From: Toxonevra muliebris
Lineage: Eukaryota > Arthropoda > Insecta > Diptera > Pallopteridae
Length of the DNA stretch: 64,000 bases
Assembly: GCA_963691655.1 (NCBI GenBank)
Contig: OY829328.1
Location: forward strand, 87,548,400-87,612,399
Direction: 5' to 3'
Under the pieces are notes generated by a model. The model searched no databases, was not told the DNA's origin, and saw only the letters and a program-made list of their open reading frames with translations. The position numbers and the translations under genes were made by a program. This document shows positions 25,617 through 36,880 of the stretch, in pieces (the stretch's first letter is position 1; each line of letters starts with the position of its first letter).

Positions 25617-28600
25617 TGAAAAATGCATATGCAAATTTCATAAGAGCAAAATGTTCATTAATACGTAATTTATCGTTTATGTTCTATAAAATCTTTGAAA
25701 TCTACGTTTAAAATTCAAACTTTATAGCCATATTTTGACCTGCTGAAATTTGTCTCCAATTTGCACGAGAAAAATTGGAAACGGATTTTTTTCCCAATCC
25801 TTTTTCTTTATTTTTATCAAGTTTTCTATTGCCATTTTCAAAATTTTTTAGATTTTCGGTAATTTAGAGTTTACTAAATTGACGACGAGAGAACGTTTTA
25901 TTTGGATGATTCTGATTCATATTGGAGGCACAGCCGAAAAGAATATCGATATTCTACTGAAAGGAATTTCGGTGGAGGTGCCTTAATGATTTAGTTAGCT
26001 TTTTGCTGCAATGTTATGCTGAAAATAGCTTCCCCAAGTAGTTGAATGTATTCTGCAGAAGATATAGCAATGTTGATAACAACTCCGCTTCCACTTCTGC
26101 AGAAAAACAAAGCCCAAGAATGGATTTTCTGGCATGTCAACGCTTCAGTACATAGCATAGTCACACAGTGTTAAAGTTTTATAATGGTCAGCATGTTCTC
26201 TGGATCAGAACCAACCATAAAACAATTGGGGCGTTTTCGTTCAACGAATATACGATGAAAATAACCAATGGCAAAATGTTTCAGAGTTTAATAGAACATT
26301 TTAAAAGTTTTCTCATATGCTTATAAAAATTTCAGCATAATATTTATAATCTACATTCAAGCACAAATCAAGCTGAAGCGTCAAATTATATGATAAATAG
26401 TAAATTCTTTTGTGAGCTATCGTTTTAAATTGCTGCCTTGGAAATAAAGTAAATATCACTCATACGCCACGTAGAGCAAACCTTGGGAAGAAAATAGTGA
26501 CAGTAATCGTATAATTTTTTAAAGTTTTCCTTAATAGATAGATACATATAAATAGTATGTGTGTGTATATACAGATAAAACATGGCAATCACAACAACAA
26601 CAAATAATATTATCACCTTTAAATAAATTTTACAAAATGTCAAACAGACGGAAATTAAATGTCATTTCCGGTTACATGCTGCCACCACCGCTAGTGCTGC
26701 CTTCTGCCGCTGCTGTTGATATATGCTGACTGCTGTCGTCGTCTACCAACGCAATGCCATCGTGCTTCTTTTTTAAGGTATGTTTACTTGCAGTGGAGAA
26801 ATAGCAGGCAGGGGGTTTACGATATTAGAAAATAGAGAGAAGAGACATGCGGTTGCTACTTTATCACACACACACACGCATACTAACTCATTTACATATA
26901 CATAAATACGGTAGTAACATTTGCATTATGGAAATTACGCGCCAAACTGTGAAATTTTTAAAAATCGTCAAATCTCGCACATAGACACACATACACATTT
27001 ATGTACAATATGTACACAACTACAACAACGCTACAACGCTATCATCTTCGTCACCATTACCACCGCAGGTCGTCGTACTTCCTGTCATCATCAGCGGCAA
27101 CGCCAGGCAACAGTAACAGCAAAAGCAACAGAAAAAAATCATATGCAATGAATGAAGGGGAGGAGAAGAAGAAAGAGAAGAGAGAAAATATCAAAGCAAA
27201 GGGCAAGGCATTGCAGGGCAACACAGACAGTGGGAAGGCAAATGAAATAATCAAGAAACAAAAGGAGCAAATATTATTAAAACGACCGTTGACGACGGCA
27301 ATGGCGACGACAACAGCATATTGCCTTCTGGACATACCAATCATCAGCAACATCAACATCATCATCAACATCACCAACAACAGCACCAGCACAATCGTGA
27401 ATAACCACAACAACAAAGAAAAACAAAATCATCGTTATTTTGTCACTACTGCCACGACGACTACTCGGCAACATGCTAATATGATTGCTTTTGCAGGTAT
27501 TGTTGTTGGCTTTTTGTGTTGCTGATTTGATGCTGACGCAATTTTTTGTTTCGTTGATATTTTTTTTTTTTTTTTTTGATTTTGTTTTGTGGGTGATGTG
27601 AAGAGATTCTTAATCTGGTGTAGTTTTGTGTTTATCTGAATTTATATGCAACAATTCTTTTTATGAGCAACAGCGTGCATTTGTTTTTGCACAGTCAAAA
27701 AATGATGTCACATGTTGCTGCCAGTACTATGTCATTTTAGGTTGTTGTTGTTTAATAGTTTCCTAACAGCATAATTATAGCAATCAAATGGCATAGACAA
27801 CGATTGAAACATTGACGTTAATAAAATCACAGAAATACAAAACAGCAACAATTGCAAAACATTAACAACGACATTGACTGTTACTACAGTATAATGCTGT
27901 CAATACTGCTGTTGTTGTTTTTGTTGATGATGATGACGTGGACTCTGACGACGACAACGACAACGACAATCGTTCTTTATTATGTTGTTATTGTCATGAA
28001 CATTGACGCGTCGCTGAAAATTGCTTTCGTGTCGCCAAATGAATTTTCGTATAGCTTTTTGTGATTTTGAATGCAATTCTTTGATGCAGTTTGATACTGA
28101 CAAGAGAAATTAATGTTTTAGAATAATTTCTGAAATCTGAATTGTTAACCAGACTTCTGGTTAAGAGTTGATTTTGAATTTAATATAAATGAAATATTCG
28201 TTGCAAGTAAACAAGAGGTGCCTCTTTCTCCTCTAGCGGACGGCATAGAAATCCCAATACAAAAGTCAATCGATTTTTGTTTGTTTATTTGTTCGTATTA
28301 TTTATTTTTACCTGCAAATGTGAAACGATAACTTTTGAACTCAATTAAATATTTTGTAATAATTTTCACCGATTCTGATTTCCGCAATAATTTTTCAACA
28401 CACACGAAACAATAAAAATCAATTCAAAGTTTTACATTTTACGTTTACGTTACGTTTTGTTTTGTTTCTGCTGTTATTCAATTTAAACGACGACGACGAA
28501 CCGCAAAAACTTTTTGCAACTTATTAACCCAGCAGCGACAGCTACAACAACAGCAGCAGCATTAAAATACAAACAACAAAAGTATAAGTAGAAAAAAGCG

Positions 28601-28860
28601 CGTCAACGATGATGATGATGATGACGACAAAACTTTAAAACCACTATCGGTTAAGAAAATAATAATAACAACAATAACAATAAATAACAATTTGCGCACG
28701 CGCCTCACCCATTTTTCTTTTCGTTCCTGGTTTTGTTTTTTTTGGATTTCTACAAATGCTTAAAATTTAAATTCAAGTTAAAAATGAAAAGTAAAAAAAA
28801 TAAATCATCCTCGAGTTGAATTTTTGTACAAGAAAACCTAAATTGCAGTTGTGATTTGGG
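25617..28860. other. intronic sequence, no gene seen
   Basis: Trinucleotide-rich blocks dominate (27010-27480 and 27900-27975) and give low-complexity open frames on both strands, including one of 174 codons starting at 27001 that I do not accept. The 25740-26240 stretch is more complex and could be an eroded transposon, but I could not identify it. Confidence 0.6.
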
Positions 28861-28909
28861 TTTCAATTTAAATTCAAATCTAATCTACGCACCTTAACAA
28901 AAAATTCAC

Positions 28910-29280
28910 ATAGGAAAAAAAGAACGCAACACAAATGAAACAAAATGAGAAAAGAATAACGAAGTTGAGAAAAAAAAACGGCGAAAATGAAGCAAAGCGA
29001 GAAAAGAAAATAACGAAAACTAAACGAGATAAAAAAGAAACAAAATGAAAAAAGAACAGCAAAAATTAAGTGAAATAGGAAAGAAAACAACGAAAGTGAA
29101 ATGGAATGAAAATGGAACAAGGAAAATGAAACTTATGAAAAAATCAAAATTGAGAGAATGGAACAAGAAATTGAAACGAAATGAAAAATAAAACAGAGAA
29201 AATTACCGAAATGAAATTAAAAAGAAAAACAACGAAAATGCTAAAAAAAAAATAATAAAAGAATAAGTGAAAATGAAACG
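28910..29280. repeat. purine-rich degenerate repeat
   Basis: The plus strand is almost entirely purine with recurrent GAAACAAAATGAAAAAAG-like units, broken by AACG. On the mam strand this is a long polypyrimidine stretch. Open frames on the minus strand (Phe/Ser-rich) are its translation. Confidence 0.65.
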
Positions 29281-29592
29281 AAACTGAACGGTTCAATGAA
29301 ACGAAATGAAAAAAGAAGCAAGCCAAATAAAGCGGATTCCTCAACACTGACGCGTTGACAACTAAACGATAAAAAGCAACAGCAGCAGTGAAAATGACTG
29401 TAAAGAAAAACTGAACTGTAGAAAAACAAACAGTGTGAATCCAATAACAACAAAGTTGAAAAGGAAAAAAAAAAACGAAAAGAATTACCAGCAAAGTAAG
29501 GCAAAAAAAAAAACATAAATACTGAAAGAAAAAATAGCGACTACAACAAAAAAAGGAAGAACAATTTTTTCCAGCGATTTTTTATCGTTTGC

Positions 29593-29610
29593 TATATATA
29601 TATATATATA
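29593..29610. repeat. (TA)n microsatellite
   Basis: It lies immediately to the left of the TA-flanked element at 29616 and may have provided its TA target. Confidence 0.85.
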
Positions 29611-29615
29611 AATTA

Positions 29616-31380
29616 GGGTGGCCATTTTTTGCAAAACTCGGTTTTTTCTGTCTCACGGTCTAAAAATATTCATTTCGATGAAAAACTAAGAAATATAAAG
29701 TTTCATGCCGATCGCACAAAATGTTTTCAGCATTTTTCTCATTATAAAGCGATAAAAATAATTTAAATCACTCTTAAAACGAAAATAGCTAAGTTGGTAT
29801 AAAACTGTAATTTCACCTTTCCGAAATGGGACTTAACATTTTTCTACCTGTATTATTATCATTTTATTGCTAATAAAAATGAAAAAAAAATATATAATTT
29901 TTATTTTTCATGTAACACTGTGTGACAGTAAAAATATACTTTCCTCGAGACATAGCTCCAATTGTAGGTACAGTCAAGCAGAAAAATCTGCATTCTCAGA
30001 ATTTTGAATTGACCCTCAAAATCTGGACTTCCGGCCGAAAAGCCAATTTTTGATAGGTTAAAGCATGTACTTGCCCGTAACTTTATTTGTGTTTATCCCA
30101 TGAGTAAGTTTTTTCATGTAATTTAAAAAAGGATATTTAGCTGCTTACAGCGATATATAAATTGGTAATATATTTAAAGGAATACTGGAATATACGAAAA
30201 ATTTAAACATTTTTTATATTTTTTCCATTTTGAATGGCGTTTTAAAGGAATATTTTGTTCACCAGTGTATAAATAAAAGAAAATAAAAATAAACTACATC
30301 TAATTCTGTTTCCAACCAGCCATAAATTTTTAAAATCCATTGAGTTTTGACTTAGATATTCGACTTCAAGCTCTATGTACTAGAAAAAAATTCATACATA
30401 TCGTCGCCTGAGAATTGATTTGCCGTATTTGTGTACAAATTCATTTACCTATACGGCAAATCAATTCTCAGGCGACGATATTTAAGTTGCTGTTATGTAT
30501 TCTTAAATAGTTGGAGTATTACGCTGATATAAATATTTATGTATTGTAATTTTTTGGGTCGTCAAATAAAAAAATGAATTAAGTCAGTCAAACCTCAATG
30601 GATTTTGAAAAATTTTTAGCTCGTTGGAAACAAAATAAAAAGTAGTTTATTCTCATACACTTTTTTATATACACTGGTAAACAAAAAAATAGTAGTTTGA
30701 AACGCTATTCAAAATGAAAAAATGTAAACAAAATTTTAATTTTCCGTATATTTTGCCCCCTAATCCCGTATCCCTTAAAATATATTACCAATTTATACAT
30801 TGTTCTAAGCAGCCAAATGCCTTATTTTGAATGACATATAAGCACCTACTCCTGGAATAAATAAAAATAAAGTTACCTATCAAAAATTGGGTTTTCGGCC
30901 CTAAGTCCAGATTTTGAGGGTCAATTCAAAATTCTGAGTATGCAGTATTTTTTTGCTTGACTATGCCTACAGTTTGAGCTATGTCTCGTGGAAAGTATAT
31001 TTTCACTGCCACACAGTGTTACATGAAAAACTAAAATTAAATAATTTTTTCTCCTTAAAAATGATAAATAATAGACGTAAAAAAATGTTAAGCCGCATTT
31101 TGTAAAAGTGAAATTACATAAAATATGTTTATGTTATGTTTTATAGTAACTTAGCTATTTTAGATTTTAAGAGTGATTTTAATTACTTTTATCGCTTTAT
31201 AATGAGAAAAATGCTGAAAAACACTTTTCTTCAACTTTAGGGCTCGTGAGGGACCTTTAAATGTTCTGCGATCAGCATGAAACTCTATATTTCTTAGTTA
31301 TTTATCGAATCGAATATTTTTAGCCCGTGAGACCGAGAATACACGTTAAAATTGTTTTCCCATACATTAAATGGCCACCC
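29616..31380. mobile_element. long foldback DNA element, 1.77 kb, TA target site
   Basis: The ends GGGTGGCCATT and its complement are flanked by TA (29614-29615, 31381-31382). The two halves are inverted copies along nearly their whole length (arms roughly 29616-30360 and 30560-31380). Examples are CTAAAAATATTC, ACTAAGAAATATA, TCATGCCGATCGCA (left) against TCATGCTGATCGCA (right, complemented), and the CCTCAAAATCTGGACTT block. There is no transposase frame. A 76-bp hairpin element lies at its centre. Structure and TA duplication suggest a non-autonomous Tc1/mariner-superfamily element. Confidence 0.88.
30402..30477. mobile_element. 76-bp hairpin element, copy 2 (nested, opposite orientation)
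   Basis: It has the same CGTCGCCTGAG ends, flanked by ATAT on both sides (30398-30401, 30478-30481). The loop is the reverse complement of that in copies 1 and 3. It sits at the centre of the 1.77-kb foldback element. Confidence 0.85.
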
Positions 31381-31391
31381 TAATATAGATA

Positions 31392-31746
31392 GGCTGGCCA
31401 TCCGTACAGGAATGAACAGGAATTTAGTAGTTTGGGGGACTATTTACTGCTCTCCTGTTGAACCCCTCAAATTCCTGCTTTTCAATTGAAAGTGTGAATG
31501 TGTATGTGTTAAGAACTCGCAAATTATTCCTGTATATATTTAAGCTGCGTTTTATTCGTGACTCGCTTTTAGTTATGCATAACTAGCAGCGATAATTGTA
31601 TGGGAAAACAACAATATTTTATCGATAATCTTTTGTAAAGAAGAAAAACAACTAAAGTATTTATAACCATGTTTCGCTTTTTATTCCTTTATAAAAAATT
31701 CTAACTAGGATTCTCCTACTTCGAATGAATTTTCTGATGGCCACCC
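31392..31746. mobile_element. small TA-flanked element related to the 29.6-kb element
   Basis: The left end GGCTGGCCATC and right end (complement of GGGTGGCCATC) are flanked by TA at 31390-31391 and 31747-31748. The ends match those of the adjacent 1.77-kb element, but the interior differs. About 355 bp, non-coding. Confidence 0.65.
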
Positions 31747-32224
31747 TATATAAAGATAATATTCCTCTACATTGGCAAATACTATTACCGTACTAGGTCA
31801 CCTCTAGTCGAACTTTTTTCACTTATAGGGTGTCACCGTTTTTCACACCACTTAAATTCTTCTTCCTCTGTCTTCATAATACTTTACCTCACCGTTTTAC
31901 ACTCCACCTTCTTTGCGTTTTGAAATCACTGAGTGAATACATGCGAATCGCTTTTGATTGAATTCGATTTGTGTCGTCGGTGGTCGCTAACTGAATAGCT
32001 GCAATTGTTGCTTCTTTTTTTGTTTTTTTCTACAATTTATGCATGTAAATTGAATTGTATTTGTGTCTGCATGATAAAAACAAAAAAAGCATACAATATA
32101 GAAATACAGTGACTCACATCTTTGACAAAATATTCCCTAATTTTTTAAATACTAACTCATAAAGTAATAATATGAATATAAAGCATAGTGTTGATTAGGA
32201 AAGAAAAGTAACTAAGAGAAACGT

Positions 32225-32326
32225 AGGTAAGAGCTCTTGCTGGGAATTCGTTCCGCCCCTCCCCCCCCCCCCCCAAAAAAAAAAATTTCAGATTAGCACG
32301 CTACCAATGGACCATTGAAACGACCA
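32225..32326 (-). repeat. tRNA-like sequence split by a T/G homopolymer
   Basis: On the minus strand, TGGTCCATTGGTAGCG resembles a tRNA A-box region and GGAACGAATTCCC a B-box. Between them, after CTAATCTG, sit a T11 run and a G14 run (plus-strand C14 at 32261-32274 and A11 at 32275-32285). It is probably a pseudogene or SINE head that acquired homopolymers. Confidence 0.5.
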
Positions 32327-34249
32327 CTTTTTTAAATCGAACAAAACTCCAATTTTTTTTTTTAGCTACTGATTAGTGTAACTACAATTTTATTCCAGAA
32401 GATCCAGAAGTGCTACACTAAGATTTAAAATCGGTTTACCCAATTCCAAAATATTAGCGTCGAAAGTTCTTTAAAATTCACTCATTGAACAAAGCATTGC
32501 ATTCACCGTTGTAAAAATCATTGCTTAAGCTGCAGTAAATAACAAATGAGAGAGAGAGAGAAGACATGAGTAACGGCATCTCTCAGAATTATCTAACGAA
32601 TTATCTGCATTCACAAATAACAAAACAAACACCAACGAGTAGTTTGGTTCTCTTTTGATATTTGTTTTTTCATAAAGAGATTTCTTGAGCAAAAAAAAAA
32701 AAAAAAAAAAATAGCCCCAGTTACTGGGGCCTTACCGATTAGTTTTATTTATTTTTGAATTATTGCATTATTTCTACCGAGTCACATAAATGATCTTAAA
32801 AAGTTTTCTACGCTGTTTAGTTCAGATCTTATCTATTAAACCCCAATGTCTAATAAAAATGATGAGAGATCAATGAACAATGTGGTGGTGCTTTTGGAAA
32901 GAGTTTGGGGTTTACTTTTCAGAGTTCGATAATCGTCTACCGTATCGTCTCTTTGCATCTTACTTCACAGTTTTTTTTTTTTGTTTGTTTTTATGACCCC
33001 TTGAGATTCTGGTCTTCCAATAACGACTACCTAATGCGTTCATAATGGTTGGGTCCTTAAATCTTCATTAGGTTTTAAATTACACAGTCTAATTCTTGTT
33101 CGTATCACAATATTGTGAATCAGATTGTTTTGTAATTCAGAAATAGTACATTATTTCTCCAATTGATACGCAAAGTAATTGCAATTTATATCTACGATTT
33201 GTCAACTAAATGATATAGTTTTCATTACAAAATAGTTCTTTACCAATAATAGTATTATTATAGTATTCTAATAAAATTATCGATTTGTACATACCTAAAC
33301 TAAACAAACCTACATAATGAAAATGAATAATAGATACCTACATATAATGAAAGTACATAATAATTCAATTACTTGACACTTCTTTTCAAAATCTTTTAAT
33401 TAATTTCGTAAAAGTAAAATACACACATACACACACACACATCCACACTAACATACATTAAAATAAACACATACACATACTATTATTACAATATGCTAAC
33501 CAGGTAAAGGAAGAAAGGTACAAAACGCGTATTGTTATGGAGGAGGTAGAGCCACCTTCTTCTCCTTTTTCCCACCTATATTCTTCATTCGTCTTCCTTT
33601 CTTACGTTACGTTACGTCCTTCCACTGCAACATCAACTTATTTGCAAGAAATTCATTAAGTAACAAAAAATGTAAACCTAAAACAGCAACAACAACAACA
33701 ACTTAGTGCTAAGAGCCAGAACAGAATATATCAGGTTGTAAAACTTCGAAATGAGTTTATCGATTTTAAGCTCCCCTAAAAACGTCAAAAACGTAAAAAT
33801 AAATACGATACGAGAGTATATGCGATATACAACGAGGACGACGACGACGACGATGAAGAGGACTCTACATACTACTACTACTACTACTACAAAACAATGA
33901 CGATGAAAAGGACGACGACGATTACGAGTATGTAGAAATTGCCTTGAGCCGATTGAGTACACTCAAAGAAAAAATGTCTGAAAAGTTGATTGATAAATAA
34001 GTTCAGCAGTACCAGATATTAATATGAATTTCTTATCAATTTAAAAGTTTCCTATTGAATTTAATATAGTGATGTAGTGCACTAGTGAATCCAAGGACTT
34101 ATTAATGGGGGCTATTAATTTTTTTCATACGTCTAAATTTTCTTCGAATTCATGGCAGGGCTTTGAACACCAACCCCAACAAATTTCATTGCACGCAGAG
34201 CTTGATAGTTATGATTAATTTATGGATTGGATTCCTTCTCAATTACACT
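32327..34249. other. intronic sequence, no gene seen
   Basis: It includes an A20 run followed by a GCCCCAG/CTGGGGC hairpin (32704-32720), CA repeats at 33421-33480, GAC runs at 33836-33857 and an ACT run at 33870-33892. No coding frame is accepted. Confidence 0.6.
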
Positions 34250-34830
34250 TTCTTGGAATTGTAATTGTGTAATTAAATAGTAATTAAAATTTCTAATTCC
34301 TAAGTAATGTAGTGGAAAAAATGCTCAATTTCATTATTGAAATGTAATTTGTAATTTAAAATACACAAATTCACACAAAGGAATTGAAAAAGTACTTGAT
34401 AATTGAGGGATTGCTGTCCCTTGTGTAACTACTTTAGTGGAATTAAATTCCAAAAATGCCGCAAGTAATTAATTCCTTTTGCGTTTAAACAAAACCACGC
34501 AATTGCCGTTTGGTTATTGGAATTCAAATCAAAAGGAATTAATTACAATTGTGGAATTTAATACCACAAAAGTAATTGATTTCACAAGGGTAGCAAGATT
34601 CCTCAGTTATCCAGTACTTTTGTTAATTACAATACATTAATGCAATTGAAAATTTTCTTAATTTCATTACTGAGGAATTGTAAGGAATTGTAATTCGTCG
34701 CCTGAGAATTGATTTGGCGTATAGGTATATGAATTTGTACACTCATACGTCAAATCAATCTTCAGGCGACGAATTGGTAATTAACAATTCAAATTTTTTG
34801 AATTAGGAATGTAATTGTAATGGAATTGAA
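34250..34830. mobile_element. foldback element rich in AATTG/CAATT
   Basis: The halves are inverted copies around a centre near 34500-34525. The left half has AAGTACTTGATAATTGAGG, CCCTTGTG, GGAATTAAATTCC and TAATTAATTCCTTTT. The right half contains the complements of AAGTACTGGATAACTGAGG, CCCTTGTG, GTATTAAATTCC and TAATTAATTCCTTTT. A 76-bp hairpin element has inserted in the right arm (34696-34771). No target duplication is certain. Confidence 0.75.
34696..34771. mobile_element. 76-bp hairpin element, copy 3 (nested)
   Basis: CGTCGCCTGAG ends flanked by AATT on both sides (34692-34695, 34772-34775), with the same orientation and nearly the same loop as copy 1. It is inserted in the right arm of the 34.25-kb foldback element. 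Confidence 0.85.
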
Positions 34831-35762
34831 TTTACTCAAGTCTGTTTGCATATTTCTCTTCTCTCTTCTAGCCTTATGCCTAATGAACTTTAACCAGTCG
34901 TATGCCTCTCGAGAATAGCCTGAAATATGCATGGATCACCATCATCAATTTTTATAACTCTCATTACATTTATGGATCCTAGTTGACTATAAGGCGATAA
35001 CTAAACTTTAAAGTCTTAATCCAGGAAATTCAGTAGGAAAACTGAGAAGAACTGTTCCACACAGCTCCTAAAAATTTTAATTAAATTCAAATTATTTAGT
35101 GCATTGACAATGAAGTTGAATATTATAGTTTTACAGTTTTTAAAACTATTAAATTTAATTACATTTGTACTGTTAATGCAATGGTTTTCTCCATTGAATA
35201 ATATTAATACCGAAAATAATGAAAAGAGATTAAATTTCATGACACTTTTTTCTGGGTGTATATTGGTACATATACATATGCACGAGAAAGGGATGGTGTC
35301 GTGTGTGTGCCGATTCGGGTGAGCGGATGAATGCATCCTGCAATAGTGAAGTAAGAGTAAGCAATGTTCATTGTATGATAATATGTAGTTGCTCTTGTTG
35401 CTTTTAAGCTGATGTGATGAGATGAGACGAGCGCGCTTCATTTTGTTCCCTTTTTTTTTTTTTTTTGTTGTTGTTGAATATTTGGTAAATTATATTGCTG
35501 TTTGTGTGATTTAACGATTCTTAACAAACGGCATATAAAACAAATTGAGAAGACTGACTACAATCAGAGATCATTATGGATTATAGAGCTTAAAAAATAA
35601 CTTTTTTTTTGTTTGCATACTTTGATTTTCTAAATCATTGCCAATTACCAAATAATTCAAGTCTGTAAAATTTCTACATACATCAATTTTTTTTATAAAT
35701 ATTGAAGATTTCAGAGATCAAAGTTTGTTTTTGTCTTCTAGCTTTGACTTGTTTTTAATAAT

Positions 35763-35806
35763 AACTAACAGATGTCGCTAAATGGACAGTTTTAAAAGCA
35801 TTGAAA
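35763..35806 (+). repeat. bipartite repeat, copy 9
   Basis: AGATGTCGCTA, five bases, ACAGTTTTAAA, then AGCATTGAAA. Same strand as the 19-23 kb cluster. Confidence 0.85.
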
Positions 35807-36837
35807 CCAAATTAGATCAGATAAGCAAATCATGAAAAAAATTGCAATTTTCTAGAAGCAAACTTCTTCAGTTTATGATAAGATCTTGTCAGTGTGAAGT
35901 GCCATCAAAATCACTACAATAATAAAAGAAATAAATTTAAAAGATGAGAATGTTTTCTCAGGCAGTATTTCTATAAATATTAAACTGCAAAAAGCTCAAA
36001 ATTCTGTATAGCAATCAAGTTTGCTCAAAACTGTGATTATTTAAAAAACCTTGCCATTTCAATCTAGACATAATCCGGAGCTTTTATTGAATCTTAAAAG
36101 GGAAGAGAACATTTGCTATGAATATTAATTTACTAAAAATATTTGAAATAGTGTAAACCCATCACAAGACTACTTGACCTTTTTTTTAGAAGATAAAACT
36201 AAACAATGCTAAGATATGGAACCTATACCTTATCATAATAAATACTTTATAGTAGCAAACTTAAGATCACTATAAGACAAAGGAATATAGCAGAAATAGC
36301 TGACACAGTTAGGCCAAAAAAGGTTCATCGTGATACCATTTGAGAGAGACCTAATTAAGTTAGGCGATGATTAGGAATCTAAAAAAATATCAAATTGGGA
36401 TATAATTCAAGTCTTTTAGATAACCGAACCGGCTAGATGCTTCTTTCATACTTGAATCAGAGCTGGGTATTCACATAGAAGATGGATTACAGTGTTCTGC
36501 GCTTATCTATATGGAAGATCCAGTCATTCTGTGTGTTAGAAATTAAGTATTCTGCAATCACCCAAATTAATCTTTGATTTGCATTGAGAAGCCTAGGTTC
36601 AATGTTACTGCATTCAATATTGCAAAATCCAAAATAAAAGCCTACAAAAATTTACATACTTTTTGGTTCACGGATTAAGCAGATTTTTCTGGCTGCTTTA
36701 AAAAATTGTTAAGTGACGAAATTCCTCCACTTCCCTTCCTGAAAAACTAGACTCTTCATGACTAGAACCCTCTAATGTAAGCAATATTACATTATCATTT
36801 AAATAACCATCACCTAAGACATTAAAAAAAAAACCTA

Positions 36838-36880
36838 CTCAACAGATGTCGTTGTGCCTAATATTTTAGAAGCACTGGAA
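36838..36880 (+). repeat. bipartite repeat, copy 10
   Basis: AGATGTCGTTG, five bases, AATATTTTAGA, then AGCACTGGAA. It is the most diverged second block, but spacing is kept. Confidence 0.75.

Noticed and set aside
25740..26240. Possible eroded transposase or retroelement coding region
   Set aside because: Complexity is higher than surroundings, but all frames are broken and no motif could be identified.
27001..27525. 174-codon plus-strand open frame
   Set aside because: Composition follows trinucleotide repeats, the opposite strand is equally open, and no domain is recognisable.
28311..28312. Second CAG|GTAAAA on the mam strand as a ratchet point
   Set aside because: The pyrimidine tract is poor and the donor half is weak, so kept only as a low-grade possibility.
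32704..32720. GCCCCAG/CTGGGGC hairpin as a Helitron 3' end
   Set aside because: It is not followed by the required CTRR end at the right distance and no 5' TC end was found.
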